64,000 nt of DNA from Brachynemurus nebulosus (lineage: Eukaryota; Arthropoda; Insecta; Neuroptera; Myrmeleontidae): assembly GCA_035578155.1 (NCBI GenBank), contig JAPWDM010000005.1:51342454-51406453 (forward strand), written 5' to 3'. Position 1 is the stretch's first letter; the number at the start of each line of letters is the position of its first letter. The translations under genes and the position numbers were made by a program. Shown here piece by piece: positions 12,093 through 24,539 of the stretch. The notes beneath the pieces were generated by a model. It made no database searches. It was given only the letters and a program-made list of their open reading frames with translations, and was not told the DNA's origin.

Positions 12093-12257
12093 CACGATGG
12101 CGGTCATAAAGAATTATGACGACATAATGGCCAACTGATACATACACCATTTTAACAGCTAATACACTTTATATGGAATTGTTGACGTGCTACAGCGTGG
12201 TGTGACAGTTAATCAGGTTTGACTTGACGTCTTACAACGTCAGTGACCGTCAACCGG
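12093..12257. mobile_element. TTAA-flanked MITE, copy 1
   Basis: TTAA lies on both sides (12089-12092, 12258-12261). The internal segment AATACACTTTATATGGAA also occurs, inverted, in the element at 27535-27683, which is TTAA-flanked as well. TTAA targeting is characteristic of piggyBac and Kolobok transposons. The inverted ends are diverged here (CACGATGGCGGTCA against CCGGTTGACGGTCA). Confidence 0.6.
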
Positions 12258-12351
12258 TTAAAATTACAAAGTCAAGTTTACACGTAATTATACAAATGTT
12301 CTATATAAATTTTGTGAACTATTGATAGTCTAATTGCAACCATCTTACAAT

Positions 12352-12579
12352 CAGAGCTTAATTTCTAAAATTTTAGGTGCCAGAACGCCGCGCCGGCGTA
12401 ACTACAAATTTTTTCAAATAATAGAAGTAAAAGCAAAAAAAAAAACGTTGGGTGGGTTTACCGTATGGGGGTATGTGTCTACTCTCAACCCTACAGCCCC
12501 TAAAGACACTGATCAAAAAACAAATTCTGGAAGGTGCCGGAAAGTCGTTTCACCGCGTTCCGATCGAAATTAAGCCCTG
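12352..12579. mobile_element. hAT-like MITE, CARRGCTTAATTTC family, copy 1
   Basis: Ends are CAGAGCTTAATTTC and, reverse complemented, CAGGGCTTAATTTCGATC. The interior (CCTACAGCCCCTAAAGACAC) matches, inverted, the element at 30293-30517. No clear 8-bp duplication remains. The open frame at 12334-12573 is an artefact of this element. Confidence 0.6.
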
Positions 12580-13390
12580 ATTACTATCAAAACCCTTGTA
12601 TTTTCCGTTAAAAAAATATTCAATTAGTAAAAATAAAAGATTCGTCTCTGTCACGTTCATTTTTAAACCATAAAATTTCTAACGTAAGGGACTAACAGAA
12701 TATTACTCTCCGCTCCGCTTCATCCATAATTGTAGAACTCAAATACAAACTTCATTATTTTCTTTTAAATATAGTTAGTTAAAAAGTAGAAAAATTAAGG
12801 TTTCGATATTTCGTCCAAACAATATCTATTTTAGGACCCGGAGAGACACCAGTTTTTTTTCTGGCTAAAGGTTTTCTGTCACGTGATGTCAGATTTAAAA
12901 TTTTAATTGGAACCATTATATTTAAACTAAACTTATTGTTATGGTCATACATTTTGAAATATAGGTACGCATTCGTCAACTTTATTTAGAATGGTGTTTA
13001 TTGTTACAAACAAACTTATAAATTGATTACAAGACAACATTTGTTTATGATTTTAAAAGGAAAATTTTCCACATGTTTAACTTCCACCTTTGTTTTCATA
13101 CAGATGATTTGCTCGTATTCATTTGTTTGTATTATTTTTATAAAATTAGCTGATGGCAATTGAAGACCTCGAAACCGACCATTCACCGAGGCTTATTAAG
13201 TAATTCAATATCAATAATAATGGCTATTGTAATACTATAATAATATAATATAATTACATATATTAGTCTGGATATGCATTATTTATTTCATCATCATCAA
13301 TACCTATTTTCGAATTTTTAGGTATTAGTGTGTTTTTCAGTTAGCAAATTCGACATAATTATATATATCAGATATAACTTTAACAAAAAT
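12580..13390. other. AT-rich, no supported feature
   Basis: No exon, RNA gene or clear repeat end is visible. The minus-strand open frame at 12779-12979 has no recognisable protein character. Confidence 0.35.
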
Positions 13391-13500
13391 TTTGTCTATC
13401 TGTCTGTTTGTACGAACAGACAGAACACCCAAAACTATTAAAGTTATTGAGTTGAAATGTACAGGGAATATAGATATTAACCTCCCGATCAATCTTAGCA
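13391..13500. repeat. Hairpin-bearing interspersed repeat fragment
   Basis: CTGTCTGTTTGTACGAACAG and the following GACAG form a near-perfect inverted repeat (13393-13416). Next comes CCCAAAACTATTAAAGTTAT, a type of sequence often seen in insect repeats. Boundaries are uncertain. Confidence 0.35.
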
Positions 13501-13533
13501 ACATTTTAATCTAATCTCCCAAATGGTTATGTA

Positions 13534-13864
13534 CAGGATGATTCAAATAGAATCTTCATTAAAAGTTCATAGTCTTCTAAATAAATTAGATTTTTGAAAA
13601 TTTCGTTATAGAAGTTTTCAATTATGAAGATTTTAATTAAAATATTTTTAACTTGCTGCCACTTCCGGTTATACCGGAAGTTGACACCAAATTTGTTATT
13701 TGAAGTGTTTTTGACAGCAGATTTGAATTCGATGGAAATTGTTACTAATATTCTATGTGAGAGTGACATTTCAGCTATTGGACTTGATATAGGGTGGTCA
13801 CATAAAGCATTTTTTTAAATATTTTTTTTATGGTGCAAATCTTTTTTTTCAAATGAATCACCTG
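13534..13864. mobile_element. Mariner-type MITE with TA target duplication
   Basis: The left end CAGGATGATTCAAATAG and the reverse-complemented right end CAGGTGATTCATTTGAAAA are flanked by TA on both sides (13532-13533, 13865-13866). CAGG-TGATTCA ends with TA duplications are typical of small mariner-like elements. It is 331 bp and contains a short inverted repeat, ACTTCCGGTTATACCGGAAG, at 13661-13682. The facing open frames at 13527-13818 are not genes. Confidence 0.6.
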
Positions 13865-13866
13865 TA

Positions 13867-16401
13867 TTTTTTATCATAAATATATGTAGAAAAATGTAAA
13901 GTCTGTCTATTACTATAAGATATTCTGGAAATTACATAGAATTTAAAACTGATTAGGACACAGTTAGGATAATTTTACACGAATGAAACTGGAGGGCATA
14001 GTCAAAGAAGGTCAAAAATAAATTAATGAATACGTGTTTCAACACTTTGAAAATTAATCCTGTAAAGAGTAAAATAGGAAATAAACGCAACAAAATGGGG
14101 GAGAGGTCAAAGTTTACATTTTAAACGCCTACTATTCTAGCGTTTTCAACAATGAGTCAGTTACTTTAGGAAATGTTCAAATATAATGCAAACAGACTTA
14201 TAAGGGATGTAGGCGTAGGGATTTAAATTTTCCAATAGGAATAGGGAGAATACTTATTTAAAGTCTACAAAATATTAGGTATTTTAAAAATATATATTTG
14301 AGTATTTTAAATCAACATACTTTTTTTACTTCTACACCAAATTCGTTGACACCTTCTTAATAGGTTTACTTTAGATTTTTAGTCTATGTTATATGCTTGA
14401 AGAAATAGCCAATTATTTTTTGAAAATTTTCAATTGTTCCTAGATAACTAGCCAAAGGGAGAAATTAAAAATAAAGAGGATTGATGAGTGAACTTACCAA
14501 TAAATAAAGCCTATCATTTCAGCTTATAATAAGAAAATAGGGGCAAAATATGTTAGCAAACTACCGAAAAGGAATTACCTTTACTAAATTATGAAATTCA
14601 CGCTTGCGAAGCCGCGGGTAACAGCTAGTTATAAGTAATATTATTAACACATTTAATTAAAATATGTACATGATTAAAAAACAAGATTTTTAACAACAAA
14701 TATTTAAATACCTGTTATTAGATGGCGGCACGTTACAACACAATAAAATAATGTAACCGTACTACAATATCTTCTGAAAATATAGACCTTTAAAAATGTG
14801 TCCTTAAAAAAAATTTTACAAAGTTATAGCCATTTTAATACAGTAGATTCAGGTATCGGGTACCTATACTCTTCAAAACTTTAAATGCATTTTTTTTGAA
14901 ACTACATTTTTCAATAGTTGGTAGACATGATACTTCGAGTTCCATTTATCCAATCGACTTGAAATTTAGCATGTACCTTAAATACCTGTTGCTAAAAATT
15001 AAAATAAATAAATAGAAAAAAAAATAATTTTTTCAAAACAACCACTATTTTACATATTTAAAAAAAATTTTTTTTTCATTGTATAGTTTCTGCCACAATG
15101 ACAATCTCCCTAAACCAGAACCTTTTTCTTATTTTGTTTCAGATGAACACAACGCACGTTTAATAAAACAAAGATGTTTTAATTATGTAAGAATCGGTAA
15201 AATTCGATAGTTGGACAAGAATTCGAATTCACAACCAAAGTGAGCGAGATGCCCAACTGGTAAATTTTTAATTAAAGGCTGCTAAAAAAAACTGCAAAAC
15301 TTTAAAGTTTTATTCCCATAAATTTTTGATTTTTGAGTTACATCTTTTTTTTTTATTAAAGGTGCGACAAATTCCAAAATCATGTCAACCAGTACATCAC
15401 TTTTTTTGCATGTCTATATTTAAAAATATTAATAGTTTTTTTCATTAATTCCTAAAAAAAAAAAACGAAATTTTTGCTCACTAGACTCGAATACTCTCCT
15501 AAAAAAATATTGGATTCTTTTATCCGTTAAAAAAATAGATTAAAAGCCACATGTAACAAATAGTAAAACCTATTTTTTGATAAAATTTCGATAATAGATA
15601 ACGAAATAATGAAATAAATGACTAACATAAGGGAATGAGTAACATAACGGAAAAATATAGTGAAAACCGATTGATGAATACTATTTTAAAAATATTTACG
15701 AAATTTAAATGAGCTCCATTTTTCGCATTCAACTCTTGGACTAAAGTAGAATTTAATTAAATATTCTTTAACAATTTGAATTAACATAATATTAAAAAGA
15801 CAATGATAGTAATCACATTGAACTTTACTGACACGTTGTAATGTTTATAACAAATTCTAATGATTAATAGTTATATGATACATCCTGCTGGTAACTAACT
15901 GTATGAAGATTTCTTCATTTCATAAATATGTATGTATAATGTGTATTATAATATGATTCAAAACCGATTTCAAAGAAATCGAAAATTACTCCCTAAAAAT
16001 TCAATAAGGGATAAATAACGTCGGGTTACAAGTTCACATGGCAATGACTTATAAATACTGTGTTTGATAATGTAAAAATATTATATAAATATCAATCAGA
16101 TAATAATAAAAAATGTTTTCTGTATTGTGATTTTTAATTAATCATTATTTGGAATACGTCTTTCGCGTCTTTCATTTGAATTTGTTATAGTAACAATTTT
16201 TTTTTTAAATGGCACGTTTGGGTGTATTTGAATGAAAATAATGTAAATAATGATTAATATTAAAGCCTTAACCATAATGAAATTTTTTAAAAATACTTTT
16301 TTATTAAATTTATCTCTCGACAGACTTGAAAATCAAAGCTGTAAATATTGCAGAAATACGTAATAAAAATAATGAAATAGTAATTTAAGTCATAACAAGC
16401 C
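13867..16401. other. AT-rich intergenic sequence with one repeat fragment
   Basis: No supported gene. At 14592-14632 there is a short end (GAAGCCGCGGGTAACAGC) of the same repeat family as 7767-8240. The rest is AT-rich with homopolymer runs. Confidence 0.35.
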
Positions 16402-19400
16402 CAGGGTTTCCCAAACTTTTTCAACCCGCGGCGTCCTTAAGGTACCGATCATTTCCGGCGGTATCCTTTGGCTCCGAAAAATTCCTTCCCAAAATATAAG
16501 TGACAAGTTCATTAAAGACGCTGATTTGCGCTAATTCTTGTTCAATTGATATTGCCTCCAAGCCTGCCAGTTTTTCCTGCGCCATTCTTGTAGGCTGGAA
16601 TCATTTCCGTTATTAACTGGAATAACATTAGATCGTGTAATATGAAATGTCTTTTCCCGACCACTTGGCGGACAATGTAATGCAGATAAACATCGATACT
16701 TTTTTAAACATTAGGGAAATGTTTAAAAGCAATTATTTAATTGTTAATGGAATTCTTATTTTCGCCGGAGTCATTTCGCCATTATCTGGAGTAATATTAG
16801 GTCGTGTAATATGAAACGTAATTTCCCGACCACTCGACTGACCACGTAATTCAGATAAATATTAAGCAATAGAAAAATATTTAAAAGCAATTCTTTAATT
16901 CTGACAAGGAGATGCACCCAGAGTGAAATTCGGGATTTTTATGAAACTTCGCTGGTGTGTAGAGTAGGCAAAAATAAGGGACCCGTATTTTTTTTTATCG
17001 GCCATCTTCCACGTTCACGGGGTGAAACCAACCCCTAAATTTGGGGGTTCAAATCGTATTTCTTAAGATATCTCAAAAACAATAAGAGATAGAGGAAAAC
17101 TTTAAATTGACGAAATGTTACTCTTTGAAAGACCTATTCACCTGTGTAGGTTAAATCAGGGCCGGATTCATAAGAGGGTCTGGAGGGGTGAAAATGGGGG
17201 TAAATTTTCTTGTAGAGCCTGAATGGTTCAATGTATCAAATTTTTGCCATCATAAATGGAAAGAGCACCCAAAATTAGGGGATACGTGTTTTTGCGTTTT
17301 TTCGAAATATGTGTGGTATCCAAGCCATATAAGGAGGAAAAAAATAGGGTAGATTATATTGCATTATTATTGATTGCAAATACCTTCTATATTTTTTTAT
17401 TTTTATGTTTATTTTCATCATTAAAATGTAAATTTTTACTTTCCGAGAATGATTCATGTATTTTTCAGTACTTACTTAATTGGTAATTTAGCTATGTGTA
17501 TATTTGGTTACTAATATTCGATATTTTTTATACCTACTTCTACCAAAGTTCTCTGGTCTGCAAGTGTTAATGAATGTTCAACAAGAAGCAATAATCTTCC
17601 GTTCAACAACTGCTTTTGTCTTCTTACAAATTCGTTTTTAACCAAATAAACGCGGTTTATTTCTTTCTCCTCAACATTCGGACTATTTTTCTTATTCTTT
17701 TTGTATATAGGTGTCAACTGCATTTCCCAAATCGCAAAATTTATTACAAAGCACCTGACAAATGAGCGGAAGAGATTATTGCTTCTTGTCGAGCATTCAT
17801 TAACACAAGCACACCAGAGAACTTTGACTTTCGCATAAATAGGTATAAAAAATATCGAATATGATTAATATGAGTAACCAAATGTACACATGGCTAAATT
17901 ACCAATTGAGTTAGTACTGAAAAATATATGAATCATAATCGGAAAGTAAAAATTTACATTTTAATGATGAAAATAAACATAAAAATAAAAAAATATAGAA
18001 GGTATTTGCAATCAATAATAATGCAATATAATCTACCCTATTTTTTTCCTCCTTATATGGCTTGGATACCACACATATTTCGAAAAAACGCAAAAACACG
18101 TATCCCCTAATTTTGGGTGCTCTTTCCATTTATGATGGCAAAAATTTGATACATTGAACCATTCAGGCTCTACAAGAAAATTTACCCCCATTTTCACCCC
18201 TCCAGACCCTCTTATGAGTCCGGCCCTGATTTAACTTATACAGGTGAATAGATCTTTCAAAGAGTAACATTTCTCAATTTAAAGTTTTCCTCTATCTCTT
18301 ATAGTTTTCGAGATATCTTAAGAAATACGATTTGAACCCCCAACTTTAGGGGCTGGTTTCACCCCGTAAACGTGGAAGATGGCCGATAAAAAAAATACGG
18401 GTCCCTTATTTTTGCCTATTCTACACACCAGCGAAGTTTCATCAAAATCCCGAATTTCACTCTGGGTACATTTCCTTGTGAGTAGATATCTGGTAGCCTA
18501 GAATCATTTCCGTCATTAATTGGGATAACATTAGATCGTGTAATATGAAATGTCGTTTTCAGACCACTTAGTCCACCATGTAATGCAGATGAATATCGGC
18601 ACTTTTTTGACCATTAAAAAAATATTTTAATAAAGAATCATAAAAAGAGATAATTAAAAAAACGTTGAGTGACCCCTTTCTTAATATACTTTTCTAGATA
18701 CAATGTATCCGATCAACCTTTTTGACATAAAAATACACATATATTAAAATGGTTTTGAAAGTGAATTTAGTTAACAAAGTGAATTTAGTTAACAAAAATA
18801 CGTAGAATGCTCGCAAAATTTATAATTTTTACGTCCCCAGATTTTTAGTGCCCCTCGATTTTTGGTGCCCTAGGCGGTTGCCTAGTTCGCCTATCTGGTC
18901 GCGCCAGCCCTATGTATTTGAAATTATAACAAACATACATCAAATTAAATACGTATAGAGTATACTTGCTGAGTTTTCAGTATCGTGGAAAATAACATTT
19001 CTCAATATTGAGACGCGAGATTCAGTATTGTGTCACTATTGAAAATTGTTATTTTTTCTTGGGAAATTTCCCACAGGGATGAAATGTTTCTCTGGGATAA
19101 AAAGTAGTCTATGCCCGTCCCTGTCTCCCAAGGTATCTGTGCAAAGTTTCAAGTCAATTGATTAAGGCGTTGAGGTGAAGACAAGGCAAACAATCAAACA
19201 GTTTTACTTTCGCATAATTATAATATTAGTTAGGTTCAATATTTTTCCCAAATTAGTTTGCCAATAACATTGCATATGAGCAAGCAACTTCATAATTATG
19301 TAGTCTAAATTTTTTTCCGTTTTTCTTTTTTCTAGCTCGCTACACTACGTATATATTTTGTATTTAAAATTCTGACCCAGCGACCTGCGACACAAAACTT

Positions 19401-19411
19401 TGGAAACCCTG
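16402..19411. mobile_element. Mosaic of nested DNA-transposon sequences with hAT-like outer ends
   Basis: The left border CAGGGTTTCCCAAACTTTTT and right border, reverse complemented CAGGGTTTCCAAAGTTTTG, form hAT-like inverted ends about 3 kb apart. I see no matching 8-bp duplication, so they may not belong to one insertion. Inside are 168-bp tandem units (about 16580-16904 and 18482-18650), the foldback element 16905-18478, another hAT-like border near 18912 (GGTCGCGCCAGCCCTATG), and an inverted repeat fragment at 19040-19238. Confidence 0.45.
16905..18478. mobile_element. Foldback element with about 700-bp inverted arms
   Basis: The left arm (about 16905-17610) and right arm (about 17770-18478) are inverted copies, beginning CAAGGAGATGCACCCAGAG and CAAGGAAATGTACCCAGAG, around about 160 bp of unique spacer. 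TGA is duplicated at 16902-16904 and 18479-18481. The insertion splits a 168-bp tandem unit whose intact form is seen near 34800, giving an empty-site comparison. Each arm contains the same short open frame (17256-17486 plus, 17911-18129 minus). It resembles no family I know, and its duplication is simply a result of the inverted arms. Each arm also holds a hAT-like end, CAGGGCCGGATTCATAAG, at 17158 and inverted near 18229. Confidence 0.75.
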
Positions 19412-21092
19412 CCTGCTATGAATATATAAAAACGTGGATCAAAACTAGCCGTTTTGATTTACAAATACATAATATATTCGAAAACTTATAATATTCTGAT
19501 TTCTGTAGAGTTCTGTAAAAAAAACTACCTAATCTGATTGGAAAATATGACTGTTATTGTTAGGTTTTACTGTAATTACTTGATTAATACTTGCAACTTG
19601 CAATATAAAATATTATGAAGGTGAATTTTATAAAAATGATTCACAGGTTTATCATAAAGAATATTTTGTATGTCTCTATGTTGTTTTAAAACAAAGAAAG
19701 ATAATTATTACATATTCGAAGAAGAAAACAATTAATTTAAATATTTTATTATTTAATTGTGTTAATTATTTATAATATTAAAAAGATAAATATATATTCT
19801 AACATACATAATATGTTATTTCGTTATGTGATAAAACTGATAAATGATAATAAATGCAACAAATACGTATGTTTTTTGTCGATAGATTTTTTTTTTGATC
19901 AGAAACAAAAATCAAACAAAGATATTTTTGCTTTATTATTTAATATTTCACTTCCTATATAAATTTAAAGTATATGTAGGTATGTAATTATGATCCAATT
20001 TTTTTAGAAACGGATTTAAACTCCAAATTGTTAAAATCATTCTGTAAATAAAAAATTGATTTTCGAAAATTTTTCTCGATTGTTTATTTTTTTGCATGCT
20101 GTAGTTTGATGACAAACATTCCACATATTCCCAGATGTTATTCAGGAGACTAAATTAGTCTCACTAAAATCCATTCAACTGTTTCTATACGACGCCGACG
20201 CCAACCCAAACAAACCGACAAACTATATATTGGAGACAGATGTCTTATTAATGTCATTGAAAATAGTTTTTTTTTTTTTAAGCTTCGACGCCCACTTATG
20301 CAAATTGTAGTTTGTGATTTAATTACTTTCTCGGAAATCATAACAAATTTTTTTACCTTTTTTTCTAAAGTTACAACATTAATTAAAAATAAAATCGGTG
20401 GTAAAACCAAAAGTGTATATACCTCGAAAGTTGTCTTTCTTAGACAATCAAAGAATCGATAGAAACTAAAGTTTTTCAAAACTGGTCAAGAATTGCGATT
20501 TGTAGCGTTTTTCCATCCATAGTAAATTAAATTTACTCCATCAAATATTAAATTTACCACTGACACACAGAATCAAATAAAAATTAAGACTTGGTGGGCC
20601 GCAACAGCCCCCTTTGGGAACCAGATCCCGGTGCTATAGCCCCTAATGCCTTGCCTTCATCAAGCTTGAGCACACACCGGCCAGTGGGGTGTATAGTTAT
20701 TTTATTAATAAGAAGTAACACATTTTTATGTTACGTATGGGTTCATCGCCATTTTGAAGTACCTTATTATGTTGCTTTTGCAGAGTTGTTTATTAACTAG
20801 ATCCAGTAGTAAAAACGGATTTATTTCTTACTTAATACCCAATACACTTAAATGACGTGAAGTTATTACTTGTAATCCACCAATGAAACTTTTCATGCGT
20901 TTAAACAGGAGTTCTTAAAGTTTTGCGTTGGCGTGACAAATTATACGAATAAATAACAAAATATACGGTGGTCCAAAGACACATTAAATAAATTAATTAA
21001 TTAATTAATTAATTAATTAAAAAAACGGGAAGGACCCAAAAGAAAAACACGTTTATTGAGCGATTAAGAAAAATCTGAATAATAACAAGATA
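19412..21092. other. AT-rich sequence with a GC-richer patch and a (TTAA)n run
   Basis: No supported gene. A 109-codon minus-strand frame at 20150-20479 has no recognisable domain and is Lys/Leu-rich, as expected by chance here. A GC-richer patch at about 20590-20690 may be decayed transposon sequence. A run of AATT/TTAA repeats lies at about 20990-21020. Confidence 0.35.
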
Positions 21093-21246
21093 TAGGATAA
21101 AAGCTCCTATACTCGAACGCGATTAAATACTCGAACAGTTTTGATATTTTATAATTATATTAATGAAGTTATATTTGACAGAAATCGATAAATATCAAAA
21201 CTGTTGGAGTATTGAATCGCGTTCGAGTATAGGGGCTTTTACGTTA
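21093..21246. mobile_element. MITE, TAACGTAAAAGCCCC family, copy 2
   Basis: A nearly complete hairpin: the left side TAGGATAAAAGCTCCTATAC pairs with the right side, reverse complement TAACGTAAAAGCCCCTATAC, and pairing continues into the arms (GAACGCGATT and AATCGCGTTC). It is 154 bp. Confidence 0.7.
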
Positions 21247-21774
21247 TTAAATATCAAATTTAAGGTAGTTCAACGGAAAATTTTTTAACTATTATATAAT
21301 TAAATTTTTCAGTTTTCTGGAAAAAAGTTGCAAATTATCCCTATGAATTCAAGAATGTGCAAGATCTAAGATCGCAGGTTATATTTCTCAAGTTCGTGAG
21401 TCACGGTTGTTCCGTGAGCTGCACTTTTGGGAAACTTAGCGTTAAAAATAAATACATATACAGTAAGTAATTCAAATGAGTCTAGTTAACTGCAGTTCAA
21501 TTCTAAACAGTCTAAACTTATTTTTTAACCTAAGCATACAAATTTACTATGTAAGCTATGTAATAAAATAATAAATAGAGATATAATTAATATAAATATA
21601 CCGTGTACTTATTTGTAAATAGGAAGTGATAATAATTTTGGTAAGTCCTAAAGACTTGCCCGGAAGTGTTATAATTGCAATTTCATATTATAACAGCTGC
21701 ATATTAAACAAAAATACCCCTGCCGCAGCATCTGCATAACATAGCGAATTTCGAAATATTGGGCACTGGCGGAT

Positions 21775-22960
21775 CTCATCTAAGACCTGTATCCATTTAA
21801 AATAATTCAGCTTTCTAAGAGTGAAAAGATTTTCAAAATCAGTTGAGTAGTTAATTTTTGGCGCTTTTTCGCAAAAGGTGCTTGGCTAAACTAGTTTAGC
21901 TTTCTAAAAGTAAAAGAATTTTCAAAATCGGATAGTTAATTTATTTTTGGTATATTTGGGATCCAAAACCCCGAACGGACTTTGTACAGCATAGTGCTAT
22001 CCACCAAAATAAGTTAGTTCTCTAGCAATGAGAAAATATTGAGAATCGGTTCGGTAGCTTATTTCTATCCTATATAATATAGGATATTTTGTCTTTCTAA
22101 CAGTAAAACTATTTTTAAAACCCGTTGTGTAGTTTTCTATGCCGCATTTGCATCCACAGGACAATTGTGGATATTAGATAACATACTGTACTTATCTAAA
22201 ATAGTTTACCTCTGCAATAGTGAAAAAATTTTTGACAATTTCACATTTTGACGGACCTTACATAACGTAATCTATAACTATCTAAAATAGTTTAGCTCTC
22301 TAACAGCGAAAAAATTTTCAAAATCGGTCGGTTAGTTTATTTTTGGCGCTTAAAAGATCCCAGGACTCTGGCCGACCTCATACAACATATAAGCTAAATC
22401 CATCTGAAATAGTTTACCTCTGTAATAGTGAAAAAATTTTCAAAATCAGTCGGTTATTGTATTTTTGACACTTTTAGATCCAATGGAGCCTAGCGGACCT
22501 TACATAAGGTAATCTATATCTATCTAAAATAGTTTAGCTCTCTAACATTGAAAAAATTTTCAAAATCGGTCGGTTACTTTATTGTTGACATTTTTGGGTC
22601 CCATGGACCTTGGCGGACCTTACATTACGTATTCTATATCTATCTAAAATAGCTTAGCTCTTTGACAGTGAAAAAATTTTCAAAATCGGTCGCTTATTTT
22701 ATTTTTGACACTTCTAGATCCAATGGACCTTAGCGGACCTTGCATGAGGTAATCTATATCTTTCTAAAATAGTTTAGCTCTCTAACAGTGAAAAAATTTT
22801 CAAAATCGGTCGGTTAGTTTATTTTTAACACTTTTGGGTCCCATGGACCCTGGCGGACCTTACATTATGTAATCTATATCTGTCTAAAATATCTAAAATA
22901 GCTTAGATCTTTGACAGTGAAAAAAGTCTCAAAATCGATCTAGTTCTTTAAAATTTTTTT
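21775..22960 (+). repeat. 120-bp tandem repeat array, copy 1
   Basis: Anchors such as AATCTATATCTATCTAAAAT recur at 22501, 22621, 22741 and 22861, exactly 120 bp apart. Units toward the left end are more diverged and partly shortened. Confidence 0.9.
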
Positions 22961-23545
22961 CCTGGCATATAAAAATTATTATTATGTTATCTTTCTATAA
23001 TATTTAAAAATATTATATCATGACATTACCTTCATTATCTTGTTCATTTAAAATTCAATAAAAAAATTAAAAAAATCTTCATTACACATGCTTAAAATGT
23101 CTGGTTAGTTTTAATTTAAAAAAATGAGACAGAGATATGGTATTTATAATACATAGATTTTGAATAACTACCGTTTGTTTTACGTAAAAAAAATGAAATT
23201 TTTGTATATGTTATAAGCAACTGAGATAGAAATATAAATTACTTATTACAATGACAAAGAGGGCAAAATAAGGCAAACGTGAAAATTACGATTTTCTCGA
23301 AAACTACTTAACATAGAAAGAAAATTATAAGAACATTTTCTTCATAATTTTTTTTTTCATTTTCAACGATGTAAAAATCGAACTGTCTTATGATAGGATC
23401 GAATGATAAAAAATGGCCAGAAAACCTACTTCTGGGCATCCGACGTGTCTGGCTAACGAACTTAGCCAAGCCAATTCAGAATCCAGTCCGCACACAAAAT
23501 TTCACAAGCGTTAGACGTTTCGTTCGAGAGTTATCGTGGGAACAC

Positions 23546-23550
<5 letters not shown>

Positions 23551-23640
<90 letters not shown>
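23551..23640. repeat. (TA)n microsatellite
   Basis: About 90 bp of uninterrupted TA repeats inside copy 1 of the Helentron-like element. All three open frames over it encode alternating Ile-Tyr and are not genes. Confidence 0.95.
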
Positions 23641-23643
<3 letters not shown>

Positions 23644-23770
23644 TTTAGTGAATATCATTTTCGTATTCTAGGGACCTCAAAACATATTTCTGCCATAGTC
23701 TCGGACTCAGATTGCGTCATGACACCTACTGTAATAGCTGAATTTCGAGTTCTCGAAATTCGCTAAAAGA

Positions 23771-24314
23771 TATGAATTAGTTGTTCAAAAAGAAGAAAAA
23801 AAATTGTTTTATTAACCGATTTTTCTCAGAAACAGAAATTTAAAGTTTAATAATAATAAATTGTTTACCATTTATGCAAATAGAGTGAACTTTTCGAAAT
23901 ATCAAATAATTCATTCCTATTTAAGAAAAATATGATATTTTATTAAATATCAATTTACGTCTAATTATTACATTATGTTCAACCAAAGAAAATATTATCT
24001 GACATTTTTCATTTTATTGAGCGCCTAAAAAAGGTAAATTAATAATTAAAACGTACGTGTATAAAACATGAAAGTATTTACCAGCAGTCATAGTAAACAA
24101 GGCCACATAATGAAATTTTGCATAGGTAAATGCAGACAAAATACTGTTGCATAATGCACACATGTTTTATGTTTATTTCTACTAAACAAACAAATTATTA
24201 AAATTATCTTTGATCAATTGAGGTATACTAGTGTTCAAAATATTTGACACGACACACGAATTAAAAATTTATACACACCTATACCAGTAGTTTTTATAAT
24301 CTCAGTCTTCCGTG
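23771..24314. other. AT-rich, no supported feature
   Basis: Unique-looking AT-rich sequence between two transposable elements, with no exon or RNA gene visible. Confidence 0.35.
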
Positions 24315-24539
24315 CAGTGGCGGATTTACCCTAAGTACCGCTCTAAGCTCCGTGAAAAATCCCGCCCCTGCTTTATCCCAAAAAGCTAAAATTAATAACT
24401 TTTTAACACTTTTTCCTAAAAAAAGTAAGTGACGAGCAAATAAAAGAGAAACTTCAAATTCTAAATTTTGCCGCCCTTTTAGCCCAAATTTGCCGCCCTA
24501 GGCTCCAGCCTACTAAGCCTGCTGGTAAATCCACAACTG
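24315..24539. mobile_element. hAT-type MITE, CAGTGGCGGATTTACC family, copy 2
   Basis: The left end CAGTGGCGGATTTACCC and the reverse-complemented right end CAGTTGTGGATTTACC are bounded by a perfect 8-bp duplication, CTTCCGTG (24307-24314, 24540-24547). It is 225 bp, inverted relative to 11518-11752, and carries GACGAGCAAA at 24431-24440. Confidence 0.88.

Larger units (their letters stand above)
21655..23770 (+). mobile_element. Helentron-like element with 120-bp tandem array, copy 1
   Basis: This copy has a leader (about 21655-21775), an array of roughly ten units of 120 bp (about 21775-22960, each with GCTCTCTAACAGTGAAAA, CAAAATCGGTCGGTTA and a GGACCTTACAT motif), an AT-rich spacer, and a conserved segment interrupted by (TA)n. 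It ends in a perfect 10-bp-stem hairpin, GAATTTCGAG TT CTCGAAATTC (23740-23761), followed by CTAA (23763-23766). A 3' hairpin before CTRR and an internal minisatellite are known features of Helitron/Helentron-derived non-autonomous elements; assignment rests on those features only. The same series occurs inverted at 59936-62750. Confidence 0.55.

Noticed and set aside
17256..18129. Apparent duplicated gene encoding nearly identical 70-76 aa peptides on opposite strands
   Set aside because: The frames lie in the two inverted arms of the foldback element. Duplication follows from the arms, and the peptide has no known family features.
23390..23766. Open frames on both strands with long Ile-Tyr repeats, also at 59935-60303 and 62157-62390
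   Set aside because: They are translations of (TA)n tracts inside the Helentron-like element and its array. Similar flanking residues only reflect the repeated DNA.
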